Below, piece by piece: positions 1 through 8,063 of a stretch of 64,000 nucleotides of DNA; the first letter of the stretch is position 1, and each line of letters opens with the position of its first letter. The DNA comes from Akkermansia muciniphila. GTDB lineage: Bacteria > Verrucomicrobiota > Verrucomicrobiia > Verrucomicrobiales > Akkermansiaceae. The stretch is from positions 682,001 to 746,000 of the forward strand of contig NZ_PJKB01000001.1 of assembly GCF_002884975.1 (NCBI RefSeq), written 5' to 3'. The position numbers and the translations under genes were made by a program. A model generated the notes under the pieces. It made no database searches. It saw nothing but the letters and a program-made list of their open reading frames with translations, and was not told where the DNA came from.

Positions 1-852
1 CCCATCCGCAAGCGCCGTTATGCGTACAGTGAATCCTTCGCCGCCATCGCTTTTGCCGCCCACGCAAAAGCCGTGGGAAGCGAGGAATCCGCCAGGGCCG
101 CCCGCCACTGGTTCGATATCTTCACGGACATCTGCTTCACCCCCGGCAAGATGGTTCCCAAATTCACCGGGAACCGTCCCTCCACGGGACTGGGAACGCG
201 CATGATCACGCTGGCGACCGCCCAGGAACTGCGCAAGTACCTGGGTGACGGGGACGGCTTTTACACCGGATGGATCAATCGCTGCATCAATGACCTCCGC
301 ACCCTGTTCATGAAGCCGGAACTCAAGGCCGTGATGGAAGTGGTGAGCCCTGACGGCGCCATCATTGACCACTTTGACGAACGCACGCTGAATCCCGGCC
401 ATACTATTGAAGGCGGCTGGTTCGTGCTGGAGGAAGCCCGCCACCGCGGCAATGATCCGGAACTCATCAAGGTGGGCTGCGACATGATCGACTGGGCGTT
501 CGCCCGCGGCTGGGACAAGGAAAACGGCGGCCTGCTTTACTTCACGGACGTGTATGGCAAGCCTGTCCAGGAATACTGGCACAACATGAAATTCTGGTGG
601 CCGCATGATGAAGCGCTCATCGCCATGACGCTCGCCTACAAGCTCACCGGGGAAGAACGCTACGCCATCTATCACGACATGGTGCACAACTGGGCCTTCT
701 CCCACTTCCAGGACGTGAAGCACGGCGACTGGTTCGGCTACCTGAACAAGGACGGCTCCAGGGCAAACACCCTCAAGGGCAGCCTCTGGAAGTCCTTCTT
801 CCACCATCCCCGCGCCATGTGGTGCTGCGCCCACTACTGCGGCGCCATTTAA
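1..852 (+). CDS. N-acylglucosamine 2-epimerase family protein (5' end outside window)
   Basis: The reading frame is open from base 1, so the N-terminus lies upstream; 283 codons remain. Members are (alpha/alpha)6-barrel enzymes that interconvert N-acetylglucosamine and N-acetylmannosamine or act on related sugars. Family-like blocks are visible: NPGHTIEGGWFVLEEA near the middle, MKFWWPHDEALIAM further on, and HHPRAMWCC at the end, which supply the conserved barrel histidines and tryptophans. A role in amino-sugar or sialic-acid salvage would fit a mucin degrader, but the exact substrate cannot be read from the sequence. A strong terminator follows 18 bp after the stop. The call to family is firm; the reaction is inferred. 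Confidence 0.85.
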   Translation, partial: PIRKRRYAYSESFAAIAFAAHAKAVGSEESARAARHWFDIFTDICFTPGKMVPKFTGNRPSTGLGTRMITLATAQELRKYLGDGDGFYTGWINRCINDLRTLFMKPELKAVMEVVSPDGAIIDHFDERTLNPGHTIEGGWFVLEEARHRGNDPELIKVGCDMIDWAFARGWDKENGGLLYFTDVYGKPVQEYWHNMKFWWPHDEALIAMTLAYKLTGEERYAIYHDMVHNWAFSHFQDVKHGDWFGYLNKDGSRANTLKGSLWKSFFHHPRAMWCCAHYCGAI

Positions 853-870
853 AAGCGGTTTCCTAACCGG

Positions 871-906
871 CGGCCGTCCCGTGTTTTTACGGGATGGCCG
901 TTTTTT
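871..906 (+). terminator. Rho-independent terminator after the epimerase gene
   Basis: A 12-bp stem (CGGCCGTCCCGT pairing with ACGGGATGGCCG) with a 6-nt loop is followed directly by six T residues. One G.T pair interrupts otherwise perfect pairing. It ends the epimerase transcript and separates it from the convergent pab genes. Confidence 0.85.
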
Positions 907-968
907 ATGCCCGGCGGGATGAAAGGAAAACAACGTCCCTTCCCCCTCATCTGCGGCTTTTCCCGCGG

Positions 969-1580
969 TTACAGCAGAACATCCTCCGTACGCACCACCA
1001 CGTCACCGGGGTCCAGCATGGCGTTTATCAGGGAACAGAACCGGAATTTTCCTATATCCTCCGCTTTCAAGGAACGCGCTTCAATGGCTCCGCGCGCCAG
1101 CAGGAATGCGCGCTTGGTGCCCGGAAGAAGGAACGTCTCCGGAGTTACCCAGGAAGAGCCGTCCCCGAACACGACGTTGCTGTACCGCGTATCCGTCACC
1201 ATCCCATGCTGAAGGATAAGAACTTCTTCATCCTCGCCCAACCCCAGCCCTGCCGCCTGAAGCTCCGTCCGGTCCTCCCACTTGCAGGAGTAATCCAGCC
1301 GTGGAATTTCCACGCACCGCAGCCTTTTCACCATCCGGGGGCGGTAAGGTTCATAAGAAGGGGGTCTCACCCTTCCCCGGGTATCATACGTGATATGGCA
1401 TTTGTAAACGCCTGCGCCCTCCAGACCGGGGCACCCTTCCAGCACGGAGGCCAGATCCGGAACGGAGGCACCTCCCTCACCGTGAAGTTTCATGGACCTC
1501 TCCACCCTCCGCTGGTGCCAGGGCAGCAGGCAGGGGGCTCCATCCTTCCATTTTACGGTTTCAAAGATCAAACGGCACAT
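969..1580 (-). CDS. pabC: Aminotransferase class IV, 4-amino-4-deoxychorismate lyase-like
   Basis: Fold-type IV PLP enzyme of about 203 residues, somewhat shorter than typical PabC (about 270). PabC cleaves 4-amino-4-deoxychorismate into p-aminobenzoate and pyruvate for folate synthesis. Visible signatures are the central YKCHITYDTRG segment with the likely PLP lysine in YKC, and the TRYSNVVFGDGSSWVTP block typical of class IV aminotransferases. The ATG at 1580 is preferred over an upstream in-frame TTG at 1592; either way the start lies inside the end of pabB, so translation is probably coupled. The pabB neighbour supports the pathway; the substrate is inferred from context. Confidence 0.78.
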   Translation of the reverse strand: MCRLIFETVKWKDGAPCLLPWHQRRVERSMKLHGEGGASVPDLASVLEGCPGLEGAGVYKCHITYDTRGRVRPPSYEPYRPRMVKRLRCVEIPRLDYSCKWEDRTELQAAGLGLGEDEEVLILQHGMVTDTRYSNVVFGDGSSWVTPETFLLPGTKRAFLLARGAIEARSLKAEDIGKFRFCSLINAMLDPGDVVVRTEDVLL

Positions 1581-2577
1581 AAACTTTGGCAATAGCTTCC
1601 CGGTATTCCTCCTCCATGCGGCTCATGACGGTGATGCCGCCTCCGCTTTTGTACACCATTCCCTCCCCGGCCTCTTCCATGAAGCGGATGGCGACGGCGG
1701 AATCCAGTTCCCGCCCGTTGAAAAAACCGAACACCCCCGTGTAAAATCCCCGTTCCATATCTTCCGCCTCCGCAATGGCCCGGCAGGTGGCCTCCTTGGG
1801 CGCTCCGGTCACGCTTCCGGCGGGCAGCAGCTTCATCATCATCTCCCCCAGCCTGGAACGCCAGTCTTCCGGGAGAGTGCCTGAAATTTCAGAACTGCAC
1901 TGCAGGATGGCGCCGCCGCGCGTTTCCACAGAACTGATATAGCGGTAGCGCTTCACCCGCACGCCAGCCGCCACCATGGAGAGGTCATTGCGCATCAGGT
2001 CCACAATGGTGGCGGACTCCCGGTTCTCCTTCTCATCCGTCTCCAGCCATTGGCGGGCTTCCGGCGTGGCGGCAGGAGCCGTTCCCTTCATCGGAAACGT
2101 GGAGACGGTCCGTCCGCGCACCGTGACGAATGGTTCCGGAGAAAAGCAGACGCATCCGCGGCCATGCACGCCGGGGACGCGGGCGTCCGGCCCCAGCAGC
2201 ATCCGGTAGGGCGCGCGGGCGAACCGGAACAGGTGGACCAGCGCCAGATTGGTTTCCACGGGAGTGGCCACGCACAAATTCAGCAGGTAGGAGTCCCCCC
2301 TCAGCAGATGCTTCCGGACGGAGGAAAACGCCTCCGCATACCGGGACATGGAACAGGGAGAAGGAGTGAACCGTATCCGTTCCGGAAGCGCAGGGGCCTC
2401 CCCCTTCAGTTCCATCTTTCCCAGGGGAAGAGCAAAGGCCGCCGTACGCCCCTCCCCTGCTCCGGCAGGCTCCACCAGCAGGTTGTGCTCCAGGTCATGG
2501 GAGATCACGAAAAAGAACGGCTGTTCCGCACGGCCCAGGGCATTCATGCGGCGGATGGTCTCTTCCCGTGTGTACAT
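1561..2577 (-). CDS. pabB: Aminodeoxychorismate synthase component I
   Basis: Chorismate-binding enzyme of 338 residues that, with ammonia from PabA, makes 4-amino-4-deoxychorismate. The N-terminal subdomain is reduced compared with E. coli PabB (about 450 residues). Signatures in order are FPMKGT with the conserved lysine, ENRESATIVDLMRNDL, the Arg-Tyr rich VETRGGAIL region and the C-terminal GSVTGAPKEATCRAI and GFYTGVFGFF blocks of the chorismate-binding fold. It overlaps the start of the pabC-like gene and lies 30 bp from the divergently transcribed pabA start, so one short region must hold both promoters. Confidence 0.92.
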   Translation of the reverse strand: MYTREETIRRMNALGRAEQPFFFVISHDLEHNLLVEPAGAGEGRTAAFALPLGKMELKGEAPALPERIRFTPSPCSMSRYAEAFSSVRKHLLRGDSYLLNLCVATPVETNLALVHLFRFARAPYRMLLGPDARVPGVHGRGCVCFSPEPFVTVRGRTVSTFPMKGTAPAATPEARQWLETDEKENRESATIVDLMRNDLSMVAAGVRVKRYRYISSVETRGGAILQCSSEISGTLPEDWRSRLGEMMMKLLPAGSVTGAPKEATCRAIAEAEDMERGFYTGVFGFFNGRELDSAVAIRFMEEAGEGMVYKSGGGITVMSRMEEEYREAIAKVYVPFDL

Positions 2578-2607
2578 TGGCGGGAATTACTTTATCATGT
2601 GCGCGCC

Positions 2608-3204
2608 ATGAGTCAACCGAACGTCTGGATCATTGACCACCGGGATTCCTTTACCTGGAATCTCGCGGAACTCGTCCGGGTGACGGGAATGGCCGTTCCG
2701 CGCGTAGTTCCCAATGATTCCCCGGAACTGGAACAGGCGGTCCAGGCAGGGGAAAAGCTCATCCTGTCTCCGGGGCCCGGCATGGTGCGGGACGCGTGCC
2801 ACCAGGCCACCTTCCGCCTTCTGGACAGGCTGCCGTCCTTCACCCCGGTGCTGGGCGTCTGCCTGGGGCATCAAATCCTGGGCGTCCATTCCGGGGCGGA
2901 GCTGGAACACCTTGCCCAGCCGCTGCACGGGGCGCGGGAATCCATACGCCGGGTAAAATCATGCCCTGTCCTTGACGGATTGCCGGAGGAATTCCCCGCA
3001 GGCCTGTATCATTCCTGGCGGCTTGCCTCCGCCCCGTGGCCGGAAGAACTGGCCGTGACGGCCAGAGACTCCGGCGGGAACATCCAGGCGATCCGCCACA
3101 AGTCACTTCCCCTGTACGGCATCCAGTTCCACCCGGAATCCATCCTGACCCCGGACGGAGCGCTCCTGCTGCGGAATTTTCTCTCCCTTCCGGAGAAGGG
3201 ATAA
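2608..3204 (+). CDS. pabA: Aminodeoxychorismate synthase component II (glutamine amidotransferase)
   Basis: Class I glutamine amidotransferase of 198 residues that supplies ammonia to PabB. The catalytic triad is visible: Cys in GVCLGHQILG and His-Glu in IQFHPESILTPDG; an oxyanion-type PGPG loop precedes them. The ATG at 2608 (MSQPNVWIIDH) matches the family N-terminus, although the frame is open about 560 bp further upstream on top of pabB. Position head-to-head with pabB argues for a para-aminobenzoate rather than anthranilate role; the TrpG alternative cannot be excluded because this subunit can be shared. Confidence 0.9.
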   Translation: MSQPNVWIIDHRDSFTWNLAELVRVTGMAVPRVVPNDSPELEQAVQAGEKLILSPGPGMVRDACHQATFRLLDRLPSFTPVLGVCLGHQILGVHSGAELEHLAQPLHGARESIRRVKSCPVLDGLPEEFPAGLYHSWRLASAPWPEELAVTARDSGGNIQAIRHKSLPLYGIQFHPESILTPDGALLLRNFLSLPEKG

Positions 3205-3329
3205 AACCCCATGAATCCCGTGATCAAATTTTCCAGGGATGAACGGGAGGGAACCGTAAAGTGTCTCATTCCTGTACCATCCCGGCCCATTCACGGGGCC
3301 AGGTCAGGATATAACGCCTTTTTATTCTC

Positions 3330-4466
3330 ATGAACGCACAGGACGAACTTAAAATCAGGGACATGGAAATCCTGTTCCAGCCTTTTCATTCACGCAAGCT
3401 CAACACCCCGACGCGTCTTGTCCTTCCGGCCATGACGCGGGGATTTTCCCCCAACGGGGTTCCCACGGACCAGGTGGCCGAGTATTACAAGAGCCGGGCG
3501 AAGCATGAAGTGGGCCTTATTATTACGGAGGGCACCTTCATTGACGAGCCCAGCGCTTCCCCCTGCTCCAATTATCCCAACTTCTTCGGCGGCGCCTCCC
3601 TGCGGGGATGGAAAAAGGTGCTGGAAGCCGTCCATACCACGGACTGCAAAATAGTCCCCCAGCTCTGGCACGTGGGCATGGACCGGCCCTTCAAGGGGGA
3701 CAACCTGCCCAACCCGGAGTTGCCGCCCATAGGCCCCTCCGGAATAGACGTGAACACGCTGGAGCAAACGGCGGAACCCATGAGCATCGCCAAGATTGAA
3801 GAAGTCATTGACGCTTTTGCACGGGCGGCGGCGGATGCCAAACGGCTGGGCTTTGACGGCGTGGAACTGCACGGAGCGCACGGCTACCTGATCGACCAGT
3901 TTTTCTGGAAGGAAACCAACAGGCGCACGGACGAATACGGCGGCGACCTGGTGGGCCGCACCCGTTTTGCCAGCCGCATTATTCATGCCGTACGCAAGGC
4001 GGTAGGCAGCCAGTTCCCCATCATCTTCCGCTTCTCCCAATGGAAAACGGGCCATTATGATACCAAGCTGGCGTATTCCCCCGTGGAGCTGGAAGACTTT
4101 CTGGCGCCCCTGGCGGAGGCGGGCGTGGACATCTTTGACTGCTCTACGCGCCGATTCTGGGAACCGGAGTTTGCGGGTTCACGCCTCAACCTGGCCGGAT
4201 GGACCAAAAAACTCACCGGAAAACCCACCATCTCCGTGGGTTCCGTGGGACTCAAGGGAGATTTTACGAACGCCTTTGACGGCGGCCCGGAGGCGGAAGC
4301 CGCCAGCCTGGAACCGCTGGTGGAACGGCTGCAAGCCGGGGAGTTCGACCTCATTGCCGTGGGGCGCGCGCTGCTGGCGGATGCGGAATGGGCGGAAAAG
4401 ATACGCCATGCCCGTGAAAAGGACATCCACCTGTTCACGAAGGAAGACCTGAAAACGCTGAAATAG
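3330..4466 (+). CDS. NADH:flavin oxidoreductase, old yellow enzyme family
   Basis: FMN-dependent TIM-barrel oxidoreductase of 378 residues (or 367 if the second in-frame ATG at 3363, MEILFQPF, is used). The family reduces activated alkenes with NAD(P)H. Typical blocks are LVLPAMTRGF near the N-terminus, the HGAHGYLIDQFFWKETN block with the flavin/substrate His pair, RTDEYGGDLVGRTRF, and a C-terminal phosphate-binding VGRALLADAEW segment. It stands alone between pabA and a convergent membrane-protein gene only 10 bp away. No [4Fe-4S] cysteine cluster or second domain is present, so it is a single-domain OYE rather than a dienoyl-CoA reductase. Confidence 0.9.
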   Translation: MNAQDELKIRDMEILFQPFHSRKLNTPTRLVLPAMTRGFSPNGVPTDQVAEYYKSRAKHEVGLIITEGTFIDEPSASPCSNYPNFFGGASLRGWKKVLEAVHTTDCKIVPQLWHVGMDRPFKGDNLPNPELPPIGPSGIDVNTLEQTAEPMSIAKIEEVIDAFARAAADAKRLGFDGVELHGAHGYLIDQFFWKETNRRTDEYGGDLVGRTRFASRIIHAVRKAVGSQFPIIFRFSQWKTGHYDTKLAYSPVELEDFLAPLAEAGVDIFDCSTRRFWEPEFAGSRLNLAGWTKKLTGKPTISVGSVGLKGDFTNAFDGGPEAEAASLEPLVERLQAGEFDLIAVGRALLADAEWAEKIRHAREKDIHLFTKEDLKTLK

Positions 4467-4476
4467 GAACTGGCGG

Positions 4477-5193
4477 TCAGGCATCTTCCCCTGAACACTC
4501 CTGCTTTTTCCCGGGGCGGACCGTCAGGTACAGCAGCCGGAGCACAATCAGCGCCGGAACCTGAAGCGTCAGGAAGTACCACGGCGCAGGCCCGAAGTAC
4601 TCCAGAACGGTTCCGGGAGGGGCATGCCGGGTGAACCCGTAATTCGTGCCCAGCCAAATATTCACGGGAATGATCAGCAACAGGTACGCATCACACAAGG
4701 CCAGCGTTTTCACGTCGTCCCAGGGGCGTGCGCGCCATTGCAGCACCACGGGGATGTACAGGGCGGAAACCAGCAGCAGGCCGTGCCCCACGAAGAAGGC
4801 AAAAAAGGCGCCGGAGGGAAACCCCTCATACAGCATGGGAGTAATCAGCCCCTGGATGCTGGCGGCCAGCACGCCGAAATAAGCGGCGGCGCACGCCCAG
4901 GGCCTGCGGTACCACAGGGCGATGAAGCAGGCCAGCGTCATCAGGCTGCAAAAATGCAGGGGAAGCCGGTCCTGCCAGGGTTCCCAGTGCTCCCGGACAA
5001 TGCGCCCGAAGGTTTCAACCAAAAAAGTGAGCAGGAAAACGGCTCCCAGTACCTTGCCGACAAGCACGCGTTTTTCCATACCCAGCCGGCGGCAGCCCCA
5101 CAGGAGAGCGCCCGCAGCCGCCGCCACGATGCCGAGCGCCACCCAATGCGGCAGGCTCCAGCGGATAAACAGGGTGACGGAGTCTCCGGACAT
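4477..5193 (-). CDS. TIGR02206-type integral membrane protein
   Basis: About 238 residues and six to seven hydrophobic segments. The LPLHFCSLM motif, the SIQGLITPML stretch and NIWLGTNYGFTRHAPPG near the C-terminus are the recognisable features of the TIGR02206 (YwaF-like) family, whose function is not known to me. ATG at 5193 (MSGDSVTLF) is chosen because it avoids overlapping the upstream gene, which stops at 5199; an ATG at 5223 is possible. A paralogue with the same motifs lies at 23798-24517 in this window. Probably co-transcribed with the gene at 5199. Confidence 0.82.
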   Translation of the reverse strand: MSGDSVTLFIRWSLPHWVALGIVAAAAGALLWGCRRLGMEKRVLVGKVLGAVFLLTFLVETFGRIVREHWEPWQDRLPLHFCSLMTLACFIALWYRRPWACAAAYFGVLAASIQGLITPMLYEGFPSGAFFAFFVGHGLLLVSALYIPVVLQWRARPWDDVKTLALCDAYLLLIIPVNIWLGTNYGFTRHAPPGTVLEYFGPAPWYFLTLQVPALIVLRLLYLTVRPGKKQECSGEDA

Positions 5194-5198
5194 GGAAA

Positions 5199-5687
5199 TC
5201 AGGCGGAAGGAGGTTCCGGGCATGCGTGGAGCTTGCCGCTGATGGATTCCACCCGGAGGCGCAGGACGCATACGGCGCGGACCATGGCGGGGGTAAAAGC
5301 CGCTTCCCGCCCCGTCTGTTGCAGCATGATGCGGCTCAAGGCATGCATCTTTTCCCCATCCTCCTGAAGACAATCCACCATCCCCCTGCCCATCACGCAG
5401 GCATAGGCATAACTGTACAGGCACGGGGTTTTCCCCTCCACCAGCACATGGTCGCCGTCCATTTCAAAAGAAGCCTCCGGGCGTGATTGCAGGATATCCA
5501 GCTTCCGGCCCTCCCCGGCGCAGTGAAAAAACAGCTCCAGGGAGCCGTCCCGCTCTTCATAACCGAAGTTCAGGGGCACCACGTACACCTCCCTGCCGTC
5601 CCATAAGCCCAGGCGGCACACCTTGAACCGCGCCATCATCTCCAGCAGGTCCTCCCGCCGGGTTACTTCCCTGTCTTTTCTTCTCAT
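5199..5687 (-). CDS. Pyridoxamine 5'-phosphate oxidase family (split-barrel flavin-binding) protein
   Basis: About 162 residues in the FMN-binding split-barrel fold, resembling the NimA-like branch of the PNPOx superfamily. The N-terminus MRRKDREVTRREDLLEMM is typical of this branch, followed by VVPLNFGYEERDGSLELFFH with the conserved barrel strands and a VMGRGMV strand. ATG at 5687 is preferred because of that family N-terminus; ATG at 5714 would add nine residues. NimA-like proteins are flavin reductases, but whether this one reduces nitro compounds is not shown. It lies 5 bp upstream of the TIGR02206 gene. Confidence 0.82.
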   Translation of the reverse strand: MRRKDREVTRREDLLEMMARFKVCRLGLWDGREVYVVPLNFGYEERDGSLELFFHCAGEGRKLDILQSRPEASFEMDGDHVLVEGKTPCLYSYAYACVMGRGMVDCLQEDGEKMHALSRIMLQQTGREAAFTPAMVRAVCVLRLRVESISGKLHACPEPPSA

Positions 5688-5869
5688 AAGCCGGAACCGT
5701 TCCCCTTCCTTCATGCAAAGTGCAGCATCCGGCCCCCTGCGTAAGCACAGGAAGCGGAGCGGCTGCCCATGGCAACGGAGAAACGGACTGGAACAGGAAT
5801 ATAGAAAAAAATCCTCCGTGAAAAGCTTTTTACCCCGGCCCTCCCCCTTTTCCGGAATACCGGAAATCA

Positions 5870-6364
5870 TCAGGAAGCGGAAGCCTCCGCTACATCGGCA
5901 AAAACGGCCTCCGCCGCCCGGCATAAATCCAGGGGATCCAGTTCTATCTGGCACCCCAGGCGGCCGCCGCTCACCACGATCTCCGGCAGGGCCTCCGCGC
6001 TGGAATCAATCACCGTGGGAAACTTCTTCTTCATCCCCAGGGCCGTACAGCCGCCGCGGACATATCCGGTTACCGCCGTAATATCCTTCACGGGAAGCAT
6101 GGCAACGGCCTTGGCGCCTGCGGCGCGCGCCGCCTTCTTCAGGGAAAGCTCCGCGCCAATGGGAATCACGAACACGTAATACTGGCGGGGAGCGCCCACC
6201 GTCACCAGCGTCTTGTACATCTTCTCCACCGGCAGCCCCAGAGCCTCCGCCGTATGCCGGGCATCCACAAACTCATGGCACTCATATGAATAATGCCTGT
6301 AGGGAACCTGCAGGGTATCCAGCAGGCGCATGGCGTTCGTCTTTACCTCCTTCTTCTTGGGCAT
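5870..6364 (-). CDS. ybaK: Cys-tRNA(Pro)/Cys-tRNA(Cys) deacylase YbaK/EbsC family
   Basis: 164-residue trans-editing protein that removes cysteine mischarged on tRNA-Pro. The core matches the YbaK fold: KTNAMRLLDTLQVPYRHYSY at the N-terminus, the KTLVTVG strand, the basic KKAARAAGAKAVAMLP helix and the GGCTALGMKKKFPTVID segment, where the GGxxPxG-type loop is present as GGCTALG. The ATG at 6364 (MPKKKEVKTN) fits the family; further in-frame codons upstream are unlikely coding. About 180 bp separate it from the next minus-strand gene, and its upstream region is shared with the divergent YczE-kinase gene. Confidence 0.88.
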   Translation of the reverse strand: MPKKKEVKTNAMRLLDTLQVPYRHYSYECHEFVDARHTAEALGLPVEKMYKTLVTVGAPRQYYVFVIPIGAELSLKKAARAAGAKAVAMLPVKDITAVTGYVRGGCTALGMKKKFPTVIDSSAEALPEIVVSGGRLGCQIELDPLDLCRAAEAVFADVAEASAS

Positions 6365-6518
6365 AAGCTTGAAACGGAATCTGCCCGCAAGAATAGGAAA
6401 AACGGCGCCCTTTGACAAGACCGGGGACCTTTCTCCCCCGCACACGGAAAGGGAAAAAGCCGTTCCCTCCCCTTGAACCCTTGACTTGACGCTGACAGAA
6501 GGGCTAACATCCGGTATC

Positions 6519-7940
6519 ATGGCAGATCATCACGTCCGGAGAAGCATTGGGGAACACATCCTGCGGTGCTCCGTCCTGATCGTGGCGCTCTTCATCATGT
6601 CCCTGGGCATCGCCCTGTCCGCCAAGGCCAACCTGGGAGTCTCCCCCATCTCCTGCACGCCGTATGTGCTCAGCCTGGCGCTTCCGCTGACGATGGGAAC
6701 CGTCACCATCCTGATGCACCTGACCTTCGTGGCCGTGCAGGCGGCCCTGCTGAAAAAGGACTTCCGTCCGGCGCATCTGCTTCAGATACCCGTGGTATTC
6801 CTCTTCGGGGCGTTGACGGACTTCTCCATGTGGCTGATGGCCCCGCTGGAACCGGGCGGCTACCTGTGGTCCACCGTACTCTGCCTGCTGAGCTGCCTGG
6901 TCATCGGCTTCGGCGTCTTTCTCCAGGTCAAGGCGGATGCCGTCCTGCTGGCCGCGGAAGGAATGAGCCTGGCCTTCGTCAAACTATTCAAATGGGAATT
7001 CGGGGCCGTGAAAACCAGTGTGGACTGCACGCTGGTCTGCATAGGCCTGGTGTGCTCCCTGACGCTCCTTCCCGGCCTGGCGGGCATCCGGGAGGGAACC
7101 ATTGTAGCGGCCGTCCTGGTGGGAATGATCGTCCGCTTCTTCAACAGGCACGTCTTCTGGCCGGACAGGCTGCTGGAACGGCTGTCGCGCCCCGGCGCGG
7201 CGGGAGAACTCCTTCCGCTGGCCCGTACCGCCGCTTACGCGCCGGACGCTCCGCTGGTCATCTCCATTGACCGGGAATACGGCTCCGGCGGCCACGCCAT
7301 CGGCAAAATGCTGGCGGAGAAACTGGGAATCCGATTCTATGACTCGGAACTGGTGTACCTCACCGCCTCCCGGAGCGGCCTTACCCCGGACTACATCCGC
7401 AAGCATGAACAACAGCTCACCAGCCGCTTCCTGCATGAACTCTACGCCCAGAACTACGCCTACACGGCGGAGGAACTGCCGCCGGAAGACGCCACCTTCC
7501 TGGCCCAGAGCAAAGTCATCCGGGACATCACGGCCAGACACGCCTGCGTCATTGTGGGCCGCTGCGCCAACTTCATCCTGAAAGGAAGGCCCAACCTGTT
7601 CAGCGTCTTCCTGCATGCGGATCCGTCCGTACGCATGCAGCGCGTCATGGAAAACTACGGAGTGGAACCTGCCCGCGTAGCCAAAACCATGGACACCATG
7701 GACTCCCGCCGCCGCACCCACTGCCTGCACTATACCGGGCAGGAGCTGGGCAACGCCCGCCTTTACGACCTGTGCGTCAACACGTCCGACTACGGACTGG
7801 AACGCACGGTGGAACTGATTCTGGAAGCCATCAGCACCAGGACGGCGGACTCCTCCACCGCGGAAACGGTCCCCGTCAGGAACCCCGCGCTTCCGGAACC
7901 GGGCACCGAAGACATCCAGGGAGAAATATCCCTGGCCTGA
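6519..7940 (+). CDS. YczE-like membrane domain fused to cytidylate kinase-like domain
   Basis: 473 residues in two parts. Residues about 15-220 form five to six hydrophobic helices of the YczE/DUF6198 (YitT-like) type, with FIMSLGIALSAKANLGVSPI as the recognisable block. Residues about 245-450 form a P-loop kinase domain of the cytidylate kinase-like family: SIDREYGSGGHAIGKMLAEK holds an atypical Walker A (GSGGHAIGK), followed by CVIVGRCANFIL and RMQRVMENYG, the lid-like arginine segment. In other bacteria these two families occur as neighbouring genes (from memory). The substrate of the kinase and any transported solute are unknown. ATG at 6519 is chosen over a TTG at 6486. Confidence 0.82.
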   Translation: MADHHVRRSIGEHILRCSVLIVALFIMSLGIALSAKANLGVSPISCTPYVLSLALPLTMGTVTILMHLTFVAVQAALLKKDFRPAHLLQIPVVFLFGALTDFSMWLMAPLEPGGYLWSTVLCLLSCLVIGFGVFLQVKADAVLLAAEGMSLAFVKLFKWEFGAVKTSVDCTLVCIGLVCSLTLLPGLAGIREGTIVAAVLVGMIVRFFNRHVFWPDRLLERLSRPGAAGELLPLARTAAYAPDAPLVISIDREYGSGGHAIGKMLAEKLGIRFYDSELVYLTASRSGLTPDYIRKHEQQLTSRFLHELYAQNYAYTAEELPPEDATFLAQSKVIRDITARHACVIVGRCANFILKGRPNLFSVFLHADPSVRMQRVMENYGVEPARVAKTMDTMDSRRRTHCLHYTGQELGNARLYDLCVNTSDYGLERTVELILEAISTRTADSSTAETVPVRNPALPEPGTEDIQGEISLA

Positions 7941-8063
7941 CCCGGACAACGACAGGCTCACTGTGCAATTCATGGGCATGGCGCAAGCTGCCGTTTTTAC
8001 CGCCAATGACGCAGAATGAAAAACGGAAGATAGAACGGGGGAAACAGGGACGTTATTATTTGC

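Noticed and set aside
2050-2607. Long plus-strand open frame upstream of pabA
   Set aside because: It lies wholly on top of pabB and its translation is Arg/Gly/His-rich without family similarity; pabA homologues start at 2608.
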